NCBI RefSeq assembly: GCF_902498745.1
Contig: NZ_LR701479.1
Location: 1,520,001 to 1,566,051, forward strand
From: Erythrobacter sp. EC-HK427
GTDB taxonomy: Bacteria; Pseudomonadota; Alphaproteobacteria; Sphingomonadales; Sphingomonadaceae
Length of the DNA: 46,051 bases
Reading direction: 5' to 3'
The number at the start of each line of letters is the position of its first letter. Position 1 is the first letter of the stretch. The translations under genes and the position numbers were made by a program. Below, piece after piece: positions 8,433 to 16,505 of this stretch. The notes under the pieces were generated by a model that saw only the letters and a list, made by a program, of their open reading frames with translations, did no database searches and was not told where the DNA came from.

Positions 8433-8791
8433 TGTGTCGCTGCCTTCATTCCGCCGCCGCGATTGAAGTCGCTTGCGCCGTAGATGCGGTTATCATCGGC
8501 ATCATGGGGAATGAACGAAGCAGCGCGGCGGTCGACGCCATAGAACCGGTCAATCGCGCCCTGGTCGCGCATGATCTGGCGCGGATAGATGTCAGGCCGA
8601 AGATCATGGCGCGACACGCCGTAGAGGCGTTCGGCCTGCAGAACGTATTCGGCAGGCAGTTGCTTCGAAGAATTGACAATGCGCGACATCGTCGATTGCG
8701 GGATACCCAGATCGCGGCCCAGCTGGCTGATAGTGCCAGCAGCGTCGACACAGGCTTCAAGTGCTTCGTGGCGGGTCAGTGCTTTACTCAT
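8429..8791 (-). CDS. Cro-like / YdaS-type early repressor
   Basis: The start at 8791 gives a 120-aa protein beginning MSKALTRHEALEACVDAAGT. The helix-turn-helix is at about residues 18-40 (ISQLGRDLGIPQSTMSRIVN), followed by QLPAEYVLQAERLYGVSRHDLRPDIYP, a pattern typical of YdaS/Cro proteins. It is transcribed away from the CI-type repressor across a shared operator region and should turn down the lysogenic promoter after induction. The predicted -10 lies only 7 bases from the ATG, so its mRNA may be nearly leaderless. Confidence 0.85.
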   Translation of the reverse strand: MSKALTRHEALEACVDAAGTISQLGRDLGIPQSTMSRIVNSSKQLPAEYVLQAERLYGVSRHDLRPDIYPRQIMRDQGAIDRFYGVDRRAASFIPHDADDNRIYGASDFNRGGGMKAATQ

Positions 8792-8877
8792 AAATGGGTA
8801 ACTACTCGGCAATGAGTATGCAGTCAACCCATAATTGTGTGGAGCGTGACTATCCAATTTTGGGTAGGGCATCGGTC
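8792..8877. promoter_or_regulatory. Divergent immunity operator/promoter region
   Basis: TGGGT-type half-sites occur at 8794-8799 (ATGGGT), 8827-8832 (ACCCAT, inverted) and 8860-8865 (TTGGGT), exactly 33 bp apart. The second and third form a longer inverted repeat (ACCCATAATTG at 8827-8837 with CAATTTTGGGT at 8855-8865). Between the first two lies TACTC-N6-GAGTA (8803-8818). On the minus strand a -35-like TTGACT and a -10-like TAGTTA, 17 bp apart, read toward the Cro-like gene, and the half-sites flank these elements. Likely binding sites for the repressor and Cro-like protein. Confidence 0.7.
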
Positions 8878-9546
8878 ATGTCGAGATTCCGACCGGAGCG
8901 AATGAAAAGTCTGCGCAAGCAAAAGGGCTGGTCACAGTCCGAACTGTCGCGCCGCTCGGCAGCTTCCCAGCAAACGATAAATCGACTTGAAAAGGGTGAC
9001 ACCGACCATCCGCGCGACCTTTTACAGATCGCGCGTGTTTTGGGCACAACGCCCGAATACCTAATGGGTGAAACCGATGATGTCGGCGCGGTCGGCGAAG
9101 ATCGACTTCCCTACACGCCGCCGCCTGCCGATGACCGGATTCTGGAAATTCCCGTCATCGATCTCGCCTATGGCATGGGCGGAACCTATCTGGACGGGGT
9201 CGACCCTGAAGCGCGCAGCGAACCGTTCCCGCTGTCATTCATTCGCCGCTACACCAAAGCCAATGCAAGCGATCTGGTGATTGCCGATGGCCTTGGCGAC
9301 AGCATGGCGCCGACCATCGGGTCGAATGACCAGATGCTGATCGATCGCAGTGTCGACACGCTGCGCATTGCCGACCAGATATGGGCCTTCAGCTTTGGCG
9401 GTGTGGGCATGGTGAAACGGCTGCGCCCGCGCCCCGATGGCAGCATCGCCATCCTATCGGACAATCCGGCAGTGCCGGAAGATCGCGCGGTCGATGGCGA
9501 ACTGCATCTGGTGGGCCGCGTGGTGGCCATTGTGAGGAAGGTTTGA
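8878..9546 (+). CDS. CI-type phage repressor (XRE HTH + S24 peptidase domain)
   Basis: The ATG at 8878 gives a 222-aa repressor; a start at 8794 would run through the operator. Residues 8-60 are an XRE helix-turn-helix (KSLRKQKGWSQSELSRRSAA, QQTINRLEKG). The C-terminal half is an S24/LexA-like domain with GDSMAPTI (nucleophile Ser142) and MVKRL (Lys180), spaced like LexA's catalytic dyad. It should maintain lysogeny by blocking the early operon and be inactivated by RecA-stimulated self-cleavage; I could not identify a clear cleavage dipeptide. Its TGA overlaps the ATG of the lipoprotein gene, so both are made in the lysogen. Confidence 0.92.
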   Translation: MSRFRPERMKSLRKQKGWSQSELSRRSAASQQTINRLEKGDTDHPRDLLQIARVLGTTPEYLMGETDDVGAVGEDRLPYTPPPADDRILEIPVIDLAYGMGGTYLDGVDPEARSEPFPLSFIRRYTKANASDLVIADGLGDSMAPTIGSNDQMLIDRSVDTLRIADQIWAFSFGGVGMVKRLRPRPDGSIAILSDNPAVPEDRAVDGELHLVGRVVAIVRKV

Positions 9547-9974
9547 TGCGGTTTCTGATCGGATTGGCAGCATTCGCATTGGCCGCTTGTGGTGAAGACC
9601 CAGCGCCGCCGCCAGCAGTAGAACCGACCAGCTTCACGATTTCGCCCGATGATCTATGGAAGCCATCGCCCGATGACATCTGCCGCGCGCGCAATCCCGC
9701 CTTCCTCTCAGACCTGACCGACAGGATTCGCGCTGCGCTGCCACCTGAAGACCTGCCAGGGTTCGAATTCGCTGGCTTTAATGTCACCAGTGATCGCGGT
9801 TCGGGCCGCGAAGCGGTTTTGCGGTTCCGCGCAGGCGATGGAAGTGAAGCGCCCGCAACGATGGTCGCGGTCGGCCAGATTGACGCCGCAACCTGCGCGA
9901 TCGGGCCGATGCAAATGGGCGCCGGTGTAAGCGCGATGGACCTGCTGGAAGCCGAGACAGTGACGGTTCCTTAG
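9546..9974 (+). CDS. Small lipoprotein co-expressed with the repressor
   Basis: The ATG at 9546 overlaps the repressor stop (TGATG). The 142-aa product has a short lipoprotein signal with lipobox (FALAAC, Cys16), a proline-rich linker, then a domain containing two more cysteines (DDICRARN and AATCAIGP) that could pair in the periplasm. No family is recognised. Because it is expressed from the immunity operon, a superinfection-exclusion or other lysogenic-conversion role is a reasonable inference. Its stop overlaps the gene D stop on the opposite strand. Confidence 0.75.
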   Translation: MRFLIGLAAFALAACGEDPAPPPAVEPTSFTISPDDLWKPSPDDICRARNPAFLSDLTDRIRAALPPEDLPGFEFAGFNVTSDRGSGREAVLRFRAGDGSEAPATMVAVGQIDAATCAIGPMQMGAGVSAMDLLEAETVTVP

Positions 9975-10966
9975 GCGCTTTCCAGTTCGAGCGATTGCTG
10001 GAGCCCGTTGCTGCCGAATGTGGTTTTGACGGTCTTCACCAGCCATTCGACCGCATCGACCCGTTCGCTCCATCCCTGCAGGGTGACGCGCATATCGGGC
10101 TGCAGCGCAGGGTCAGCGATCGCCAGTTCATAGGTGAAGGTGTAAGGCGCGCGGGCGCTGCGCGACATCTCGGCTTCGGCAGCCTGGCGGGCTTCGGCTT
10201 CGCTGGCATATACGCGGGGCAAGCGGCGGCGGTTCTCGCCGCCGACCTGGACGGTTCGCCGCCTGCCGGCATCCTGGTCCTGCCATTGCGCTTCGGCGCC
10301 ATCATAATTGCCGCGATCTGCCTGGCTGAAGGTCCAGCGCCAGCCCTTGGCCTTTGTCAGCGTGATCGCATCCAGCGGGGTGCCGCCGGCGGTGGAAGAT
10401 GATGCAATCGGCAGGAACAGCAGCAGCTGGTTCTTCCAAGTCGAGATCGCGTCATAGCGAACGCCCAGATCGCGAACGAAGGCCATGTCGCTTTTGCCTT
10501 CCTGTTCGATCACTTCGATCGCCTGCGATGCCAGTTCGGGCGCGACCTTGGCGCTGCGCCCATGGCGCTGGGCGATTGCGTCCAATATTGCGCCCAGCGT
10601 GGTGTCGCGCCAGGATTGCGTTCGCCGCTGGCGCAGATCGCCGGTCAGATCAGCCGATCTGCCCACCAGAATGACCGTGTCGGGCGGGCCTTCTTCGGCG
10701 ACTTCATCGACCGTAAAAGAGCCCTTGTCGACCAGGCCGACAGCAACATCATGCCCGCTTTCCCAGCCCATGCCGAGCGATATGACCGCGCCAGTTTCAG
10801 GAACGGCCAGCAGGCCATCGGTGTTCTGCAGCCTGATTTCGACTTCATCGGCTTCGGCTTCGCGCGATTCGGTCAGCGTGGCATCGATCAGTCGTTCGCT
10901 GATAATCGCCGCCAGGCTGGTGCCGTTTTCCAGTTCCAGCGTGATGCCGGCCTTGCGCGCTGTCAT
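9971..10966 (-). CDS. D: Phage tail protein D (P2 gpD, late control family)
   Basis: The 331-aa protein matches the P2 gpD / late-control D family: a beta-rich N-terminus (ITLELENGTSLAAIISERLIDATLTE), the middle SWRDTTLGAILDAIAQRHG with a LysM-like stretch, and a C-terminus with DPALQPDMRVTLQGWSERVDAVEWLV. In P2-type phages gpD caps the tail hub, joining the spike to the tube. It is the last gene of the tail operon, with its ATG overlapping the U stop, and converges with the lipoprotein gene. In P2, ogr follows D; here it does not. Confidence 0.92.
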   Translation of the reverse strand: MTARKAGITLELENGTSLAAIISERLIDATLTESREAEADEVEIRLQNTDGLLAVPETGAVISLGMGWESGHDVAVGLVDKGSFTVDEVAEEGPPDTVILVGRSADLTGDLRQRRTQSWRDTTLGAILDAIAQRHGRSAKVAPELASQAIEVIEQEGKSDMAFVRDLGVRYDAISTWKNQLLLFLPIASSSTAGGTPLDAITLTKAKGWRWTFSQADRGNYDGAEAQWQDQDAGRRRTVQVGGENRRRLPRVYASEAEARQAAEAEMSRSARAPYTFTYELAIADPALQPDMRVTLQGWSERVDAVEWLVKTVKTTFGSNGLQQSLELESA

Positions 10967-11388
10967 TGCGCCGCGCCTTCGGCCTGCTGGTCATCGCCGC
11001 GTTCCAGCGAAATGGTGAAATCGATCTGGCGGGGAATGCCGCCGGCCATGATGGTGCGATGGTCTTCATCCAGCGCGGTGATGCGATACTGGCCGAGAAT
11101 GCGGCCCGCGCCATCGATCAGCGGGTAGGTTTCACCGGTGTCAGCCATTTCGGCCAGCGTGGACATGGCGGCAGGGTCTGCGCCCAATTCGGGAACCAGC
11201 AGGCCCGCCAGCTGGATGGTTTCTTCACCAGGGCCGATGAATTGCGCCGCCGGCCTGTTGCCGTGGCGTTCCGCCTTTTCATGGTGCCAGGCGCGGCGGC
11301 GCTGCAGGCTGTTATAGGTCGCGGTGTCAATTCCGAAAACGAACATTCCCAGCGACATCAGCTGAAGGGGCGAAAGCTGGCTGGTCAT
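10963..11388 (-). CDS. U: Phage tail protein U (P2 gpU)
   Basis: This 141-aa protein begins MTSQLSPLQLMSLGMFVFGI and has the gpU pattern PAAQFIGPGEETIQLAGLLVPEL followed by YPLIDGAGRILGQYRITALDE and PRQIDFTISLERGDD. gpU is a tail component in the T-U-D set of P2-like phages. Order and four-base overlaps with T and D support the call. Confidence 0.92.
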   Translation of the reverse strand: MTSQLSPLQLMSLGMFVFGIDTATYNSLQRRRAWHHEKAERHGNRPAAQFIGPGEETIQLAGLLVPELGADPAAMSTLAEMADTGETYPLIDGAGRILGQYRITALDEDHRTIMAGGIPRQIDFTISLERGDDQQAEGAAQ

Positions 11389-13688
11389 GCAATGCCATCC
11401 TCGTAACTGCGCCGCGCGGCGCGGGCCTGGCGGCGTTCCAGTTCATCGGCGACCCGAACCGCCAAGTCCTGGCCGCTTTCACCATCGCGCTGGTAAATCT
11501 TGATGGTGATCGACCCGCCGCCGATCGGGCTGCTGCTGGCCGCTGCCGGCAGCGGTTGCGGGCTCGCCAGTGCAGGCGCGCCCAGGGCGAGCGAACCGGC
11601 GGCTAGTGCGCTGCCGGCCAGGCGACCTGCTGCATCGCCGACGCGGCGGCGCTGCCGGTCAAGCCCGATGGCCAGCCCTTCACCGGTATCGGTGCCGATC
11701 GCCATGAAGACACGCGAAGGGGATGCGATGCCCAGGAATTCGCGCACATTATTGATGCCCGCCATCACCACATTTTTGAGCGCGTTCCAGACAGCGCTGG
11801 CCGCATTGCGAATGCCGCGCGCCAGCCCTGCAATAATCTGGCCGCCGATCTGCGCGGCGCGGGTGTGCAGGCCGGCCCAGAAACTGAAGGCAGCGGTCAG
11901 TCGGTCTTTGACCCATGTCACCGCGCCGCCGACCGCCTGGACGCCTTGCCAGAACGCCGCTTTGATCGAATCCCAATGGGTATAGATCAGGTAGGCCGCG
12001 CCAGCGATCGCGGCGACAATCAGCGTGATGACCAGGACAACGGGATTGGCGAGCATCATCGCGCCGGCGCGCAGCAGGCCGCGCGCCAGAAACATCGCAG
12101 CCAGGCGGATTGCACCGAAGGCGCGCGTGGCAACGCTTGCCACCGTAGCGAGCCCGCTTCGGAACATCACGAATTTGCGCAGCAGCCAGATTTTCGTCAC
12201 CCCCATGCGGCGGAACCAGGCGATGCCGGTGGCCAGCGGGCCGAACAGCGCGCCGATTGCCAGCTGCGCTGCGCCCAGGCCCAGCTTGAAGACCGCCAGG
12301 CCGGCGACAATTTTCGTGATGGTAGCGGCAGCTTCGGGGTTGCGCGCCGCCCAATCGGAAACCCGCTGGGCAAGACCTGAAATCATACCCAGCGCTTCGT
12401 TTGCCACTGGCAGCAATGTGGTGCCGAGCGTGATCGCCAGTGTCGAAACCGAAGTCTTGAAGGCGTTCCATTGGACGGTTGCATCGCGCGCGGCGCGCTG
12501 GTCGAAGGCGGCATCGACCGTCCCTTCGGAATTCATCGCCGCATCGCGAATCTGGCGATATTCATCGATGTTCTGCATCAGCGCCATGATGCCCTGGCGC
12601 GCCTGCATATCTTCGAAGGCGTAGCCAAGCCGCGACAGATCGCCGCCGGTCGCTTCTTCGGTTATCATCGCGATGGCTTCCAGCGACGAATAGCCCTGTT
12701 CTTCCAGTTCGGCCAAAGCCGCCGGCAGATCGACGCCGAAGTTCCGCTGGAAGGCGCGAACGGTGGCGGGCGCGTTTATCTTCGCCATCAGGTTCTGGAT
12801 ATTGTTCGCCGCCTGGTCTGCGCCGCCGGCGGTGTGCATCGCGACCTGCAGCGCTGCCGACAGGTCGGCAACAGCAGGAACGCCTTCTTCGCCCAGCGCC
12901 GACATCTGCGCGGTCAGCGCGGGGAAATGCCGCGCCATATCGCGCACTTCGAATCCGCCCTGGTTCCCCGATGCGGCCATGACATCCAGCGCGCGGCCTG
13001 CATCCAGCGACGCAACATTCAAGTTGTTAATGCTGGCATAAGCCGCCGCCGCCGCATCGGGGATGTCGACCCTGTAAGCGGTGGCCAGGCGCGATGCCGG
13101 CCCTATCGCCGCGGTCGCTTCATCCAGGCCCATGCCGCGCGCCATCAGCAGGTCGAGCCCAGCGCGAACGTCTTCAGGCATCTGGTGCGCGCTTCGCGCC
13201 ATCAGCTGGATGTTGCGCGCCAGCTGGTCGGTTTCCGCATTGGTCAGCGCGGCCTTTTGCTGGATGTCCACCATGCCGCTGGAAAAGTCTGCGGCGGCCG
13301 CAACAGCTAGAACCAGCGGGGCGGCCAAGGCAGCGCCCTGCTGCATATTCTCCCGCCCGCGTGCCATCATCGCATCGCCGCGCGCAGCCATGGCGCGGCG
13401 GTCGCCTTCGATAGCGTTCAAGCGGCGGCGCTCGGCCAGTTCGGCATTCGTGCTTTCGATCTGGCGTTCCAGGCGGCGCTCTTGATCGATCAGGCCGCTG
13501 ACATTGCCCGATGCGCCATCGATTTCGCGGCGGACATCGCGCAGCTGGGCTTCGAGACGCCGGCCTTCACCGCGCAGTTCCGCCAGCGACCGCGCGCCGC
13601 GATTGCCCAGGCGCATGATGGAGCGCAGCGAATCGGACATCCGATCAATGCCGACAAAGTTGACCATCAGCGACAGCTTGTTCGACAT
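11385..13688 (-). CDS. T: Tail tape measure protein (P2 gpT)
   Basis: The 767-aa protein has the tape-measure build. A long charged coiled coil occupies residues 30-110 (RRLEAQLRDVREIDG-like heptads, RRLERQIESTNAELAERRR). A helical domain follows with SMNVDIQQ-like segments, and membrane-prone stretches appear near residues 470-560 (VAGLAVFKLGLGAAQLAIGA, VLVITLIVAAIAGAAYLIY). The C-terminal part contains GIASPSRVFMAIGTDTGEGLA, a common tape-measure tail motif. It sets tail length and is ejected with the DNA. It lies directly behind the E/E' frameshift pair, the standard order. Confidence 0.93.
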   Translation of the reverse strand: MSNKLSLMVNFVGIDRMSDSLRSIMRLGNRGARSLAELRGEGRRLEAQLRDVRREIDGASGNVSGLIDQERRLERQIESTNAELAERRRLNAIEGDRRAMAARGDAMMARGRENMQQGAALAAPLVLAVAAAADFSSGMVDIQQKAALTNAETDQLARNIQLMARSAHQMPEDVRAGLDLLMARGMGLDEATAAIGPASRLATAYRVDIPDAAAAAYASINNLNVASLDAGRALDVMAASGNQGGFEVRDMARHFPALTAQMSALGEEGVPAVADLSAALQVAMHTAGGADQAANNIQNLMAKINAPATVRAFQRNFGVDLPAALAELEEQGYSSLEAIAMITEEATGGDLSRLGYAFEDMQARQGIMALMQNIDEYRQIRDAAMNSEGTVDAAFDQRAARDATVQWNAFKTSVSTLAITLGTTLLPVANEALGMISGLAQRVSDWAARNPEAAATITKIVAGLAVFKLGLGAAQLAIGALFGPLATGIAWFRRMGVTKIWLLRKFVMFRSGLATVASVATRAFGAIRLAAMFLARGLLRAGAMMLANPVVLVITLIVAAIAGAAYLIYTHWDSIKAAFWQGVQAVGGAVTWVKDRLTAAFSFWAGLHTRAAQIGGQIIAGLARGIRNAASAVWNALKNVVMAGINNVREFLGIASPSRVFMAIGTDTGEGLAIGLDRQRRRVGDAAGRLAGSALAAGSLALGAPALASPQPLPAAASSSPIGGGSITIKIYQRDGESGQDLAVRVADELERRQARAARRSYEDGIA

Positions 13689-13691
13689 CGG

Positions 13692-14182
13692 TTACTTCGT
13701 CCCTTTTGCTCTCGTCCGGTTCCACCAGCTGACCGCTTTGTCATTCCAGAAAACCAGATCGCCGATGCTCATTTGCTCCAGTTCGGAAAGCGGCCAGTGA
13801 AACACGCCGGCGATATTGGCGATCAGGTCTTCGGCTGATGCTCCGCAATCATCCGGTCCATCAGTTCCCGTTCGCCCCGCGTCATAAAAAAACTGCGAAT
13901 GCCGCCCCCGATTTCGGTCAGGTCGGCAGGGTCCAAATCCTGGCATTCATCGGGCGTAAGCGCGGGCTCGGTAACGCGCGGAATCAGCTTCAGCAGCGCG
14001 GTGATGTCCAGGCCGATGACATCGGAAAGCACTAGGCCGCGCAATTCGCCTGCCTTTGGCTTGCGAATGGTCAGCTGGTCGATTGTGATTTCGCCGCGCG
14101 TGATCGGTTCGATCAGCTTGGCGGTGATGAAGTTCTTCGCCTTGGTATCGCTGGCGGGCGGGGCGGGGCTCTTGTCGGTCAT
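13692..14182 (-). CDS. E': Tail assembly chaperone gpE+E' (-1 frameshift product)
   Basis: The E' reading frame has no ribosome site of its own and continues gpE after a slip at the heptamer T-TTT-TTT (complement of 13886-13892) in phase AGT TTT TTT. The -1 product replaces the last E residues with an extension containing EDLIANIAGVFHWPLSELEQ and ending KAVSWWNRTRAKGTK. The FHWP-LSELEQMSIGDL pattern is typical of P2 GpE-type tail proteins. The longer protein is thought to act as a chaperone on the tape measure encoded next. Coordinates cover the whole fusion; the E' frame alone is open from 13946 to 13692. Confidence 0.85.
13823..14182 (-). CDS. E: Tail assembly protein gpE (P2 E family)
   Basis: The zero-frame product starts at the ATG at 14182 and is about 119 aa. 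It contains FITAKLIEPITRGEITIDQL and IRKPKAGELRGLVLSDVIGL, the pattern of the phage tail assembly family that precedes the tape measure. It ends FFMTRGERELMDRMIAEHQ, the F-F pair being encoded by the slippery run. Upstream, 14183-14299 is non-coding and folds into a nested hairpin. Confidence 0.88.
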   Translation of the reverse strand: MTDKSPAPPASDTKAKNFITAKLIEPITRGEITIDQLTIRKPKAGELRGLVLSDVIGLDITALLKLIPRVTEPALTPDECQDLDPADLTEIGGGIRSFFMTRGERELMDRMIAEHQPKT

Positions 14183-14208
14183 GCGGGGCTTTCCTTTAAG
14201 GTGATCGG

Positions 14209-14273
14209 GCGGGGCAAAGGGCTGGCCAGTAACAGGGAACCGACCAGCCCAGACCTGCGATCGGCTGCCCCGC
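14209..14273 (-). other. Nested inverted repeat between FII and E
   Basis: Outer arms GCGGGGCA (14209-14216) and TGCCCCGC (14266-14273) enclose inner arms GGGCTGG (14219-14225) and CCAGCCC (14244-14250). The intergenic region between the tail-tube gene and E can therefore fold into a stable two-level hairpin in the mRNA. There is no U-run, so it may act as a processing or attenuation element that makes tube protein more abundant than E. Confidence 0.5.
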
Positions 14274-14299
14274 AAAAGGACCGACCGCCGATGCGATCA

Positions 14300-14809
14300 T
14301 CAGTTGGTGATGATGTCCATGATCTCGGCATAGCGATCGATGCCATCGACCAGAAAGCGGCCTGCGATCATGTCGATTTCAACTTCGGTTCGGCCATTCA
14401 CCACGCGGCGATAATAGGACAGCGGACAGGTGAATTCGTGTTCGGTGTCATCGCCAGGCTTGGCGGTGCCGGTCGAAATCTCGGTGAAGCGCCCGCCGAT
14501 ATAGCATTCGACCGCTTCGGCGGCGCTGCCATCATCAGCCTGGAACGCGCCGGTCAGCCGAACGCGAACGCCATCGACCTGGGTGGTGCCGAACTTGCGA
14601 ATCAGCGCGGCAACATGGCCGCCCATCTTCAGCTTCGCTTCCATCGCTTCCAGACCCATGTCGATCTTGATCGGGCCGACCATGCCGCCGCCGCGATAGT
14701 CTTCGGTCGCGATGGCCAGGCTCGGTTCTTCGAATTCGGCGACTTCGCCCAGATAGCCGCGCCCGTCGACATGGGCGTTCAAGTTCTTCAGTTTCTTGGG
14801 GATGCCCAT
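14300..14809 (-). CDS. FII: Major tail tube protein (P2 gpFII)
   Basis: The 169-aa protein starts MGIPKKLKNLNAHVDGRGYL, very like P2 gpFII, and continues with the family pattern GPIKIDMGLEAMEAKLKMGG, TGAFQADDGSAAEAVECYIG and EIDMIAGRFLVDGIDRYAEI. gpFII polymerises into the inner tube inside the contractile sheath. It follows the sheath gene after a 71-base gap that contains a hairpin element. Confidence 0.95.
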   Translation of the reverse strand: MGIPKKLKNLNAHVDGRGYLGEVAEFEEPSLAIATEDYRGGGMVGPIKIDMGLEAMEAKLKMGGHVAALIRKFGTTQVDGVRVRLTGAFQADDGSAAEAVECYIGGRFTEISTGTAKPGDDTEHEFTCPLSYYRRVVNGRTEVEIDMIAGRFLVDGIDRYAEIMDIITN

Positions 14810-14846
14810 CGGGGTTTCCTTTCAATCACAAGAGGGGCGGGCCGCT

Positions 14847-14872
14847 GCGCTCAAGTAGCGAAGCGGTAGCGC
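14847..14872. repeat. 26-nt hairpin element, copy 1
   Basis: Arms GCGCT (14847-14851) and AGCGC (14868-14872) enclose the 16-nt loop CAAGTAGCGAAGCGGT. The same loop occurs at 32548-32563, where the arms are GCCCT and AGGGC. This copy lies in the gap between the tail-sheath and tail-tube genes. Confidence 0.6.
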
Positions 14873-14880
14873 GAAAAAGA

Positions 14881-16068
14881 TCAGACCAGCTGGTCAGCGA
14901 AACCGGCGTAATAGAAGTCAGTGATAACCAGATCGACATTCGGGTTTTCGAGCGGCGCGACCGGCGTGAACTGGATGCGGAAAACAGGGCGGCCCTGCGC
15001 CAGTTCCTGTGCACTGTTCCGGTCGGCATCGAAGAACATTTCGGCGCCCTGGATGCGGCCTTCGGTCACCAGCTGGCGGAACCGCGCATTGCCGGTTTCC
15101 AGCAGGTCTTTGATAAGCCCGCTGGTGATCGGCTGATCGATGAAGGGCGCGACAATCTGTTCGACGATTTCCTGCAGTGCGAAGCTGGTGCGAACCGCGC
15201 TTTCGAATGCGAATTCGGGCTGCTGGTCGCTGGCGCAGGTGCGGTTCCCCCAGAACCGGAAGCCGCTGTTGCGAATGATCGTGGTCACTTCTTCGGCGTT
15301 GAGCAGGCCGGCAGGGGTCGAAGGGTCGGTCAGATCGAAGTGAACGTCATATTCCAGGCCGGTGACGCCGATCATCGGGACGTTCGACAGGGTCTTGTGC
15401 CATCCGATCGATTCATCGATCTGCGCGCGCAGGCCGAGCGCGCGGGCAATCGCATCGCCGCCGCCTTGCGCGGTGTCAGGCCAGATGACCATCAGTTCGC
15501 GATGACCGAACTGCTGGCGATAGGTGATCGCCTCGGCTTCATCCACGGCAGGGGTAAAGCCATCGGCGCCCTTTGCGCCGGCATAGACGAAACCGCGCAG
15601 CTTCTTCGCCACGGCGACCATTTCTTCGACAACGGGCTGGCTGTCCAGCGCAGGCGCGCCGATGATGGTCGGCTTCACGCCCAGCTGGGTCGAAGCGGCC
15701 AGCAAGGCCTGCAGGCCGGTATAGGTGCCGCCATCGGTCGCCCCGATGACATTGGCATCGGTTTCGGGCTGGTCGGCGCCTTCTTCGACGCGAACGACAA
15801 TAACGAACGGACTCGCCTGGTCCCCGATCGCGGTCAGTGCAGGGCCGAGCGTTCCGCCATCGCCAGCCTTGCCGGCAGCGATGTCGACATCGCCCGAAAT
15901 CAGGACGGGCTGATTCAGCGGGAAGGCAGCGTTCAAAGCGGCTTGTGCCTGCGCATCGCCGGTGGTGGTGGCGGTCGCGATCAAGCCAATCACTGCCGAA
16001 GACAGGGCGGCCAGCGCGCGCGGGCCGGTGGCGGATTCGGTTAGGGTCAAGCCGTGATGAAACATCAT
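14881..16068 (-). CDS. FI: Tail sheath protein (P2 gpFI)
   Basis: The 395-aa protein begins MMFHHGLTLTESATGPRALA and has the sheath pattern SAVIGLIATA near 26-36, GVKPTIIGAP, a middle with RELMVIWPDTA and GWHKTLSNVPMIGVTGLEYD, and FWGNRTCASD near 280. It assembles into the contractile sheath that drives the tube through the cell envelope. A good ribosome site (AAAGGAACGA) lies just before the first ATG and overlaps the stop of gene W. Confidence 0.95.
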   Translation of the reverse strand: MMFHHGLTLTESATGPRALAALSSAVIGLIATATTTGDAQAQAALNAAFPLNQPVLISGDVDIAAGKAGDGGTLGPALTAIGDQASPFVIVVRVEEGADQPETDANVIGATDGGTYTGLQALLAASTQLGVKPTIIGAPALDSQPVVEEMVAVAKKLRGFVYAGAKGADGFTPAVDEAEAITYRQQFGHRELMVIWPDTAQGGGDAIARALGLRAQIDESIGWHKTLSNVPMIGVTGLEYDVHFDLTDPSTPAGLLNAEEVTTIIRNSGFRFWGNRTCASDQQPEFAFESAVRTSFALQEIVEQIVAPFIDQPITSGLIKDLLETGNARFRQLVTEGRIQGAEMFFDADRNSAQELAQGRPVFRIQFTPVAPLENPNVDLVITDFYYAGFADQLV

Positions 16069-16076
16069 TCGTTCCT

Positions 16077-16457
16077 TTAGGTAGCGACCGCGCGCTGGCG
16101 CGCCTGGCCGAAGTCGATCGGGATGGTAAGCGTTTGCAGCTGGTTTTCTGCCGGAAGGTCATTGCGGCGCCCTTCGATGCGCAGGGTCAGCTTGCCGCTG
16201 GCAGGCTCGCCCAGCAGGTTCACGCGGGTCAGCTGGATGCGCGGTTCCCAGCGCGAAAGGGCAATGGCGGTGGCGGCGTGCAGCAGCATTCGCAGCGCCG
16301 CGTTAATCGGGCGATCGATCAGTTCGAACAGCAGCGAACCATAATCACGCCGCATGACGCGGCTGCCCAGCGGCGTGGACAGAATATCGCCGATCGATTG
16401 CGCCAGATGCGCTTCGCCCGAAAGGGCGCGTCCGGTGGTTCTGCTGGTGCCGTTCAT
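16077..16457 (-). CDS. W: Baseplate protein W (gp25-like)
   Basis: From the ATG at 16457 the protein is about 126 aa. It has the gp25/W fold pattern: HLAQSIGDILSTPLGSRVMR, then RDYGSLLFELIDRPINAA and RWEPRIQLTRVNLLGEPASG. gpW links the baseplate wedges to the sheath base. A TTG at 16469 is an alternative start. Unlike its neighbours it does not overlap the upstream gene V: a 91-base gap before it holds a candidate late activator site, so W probably heads the W-FI-FII-E-T-U-D operon. Confidence 0.92.
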   Translation of the reverse strand: MNGTSRTTGRALSGEAHLAQSIGDILSTPLGSRVMRRDYGSLLFELIDRPINAALRMLLHAATAIALSRWEPRIQLTRVNLLGEPASGKLTLRIEGRRNDLPAENQLQTLTIPIDFGQARQRAVAT

Positions 16458-16505
16458 GGTGTGCAGCAAAGCGCGGTTCGCGCGCGAAAGGCCAGCGGCT
16501 GCGCG

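Noticed and set aside
13692..13946. The E'/E break as a sequencing error or pseudogene
   Set aside because: A perfect slippery heptamer in the correct phase lies where P2-like phages use a programmed -1 frameshift, and both frames match family patterns.
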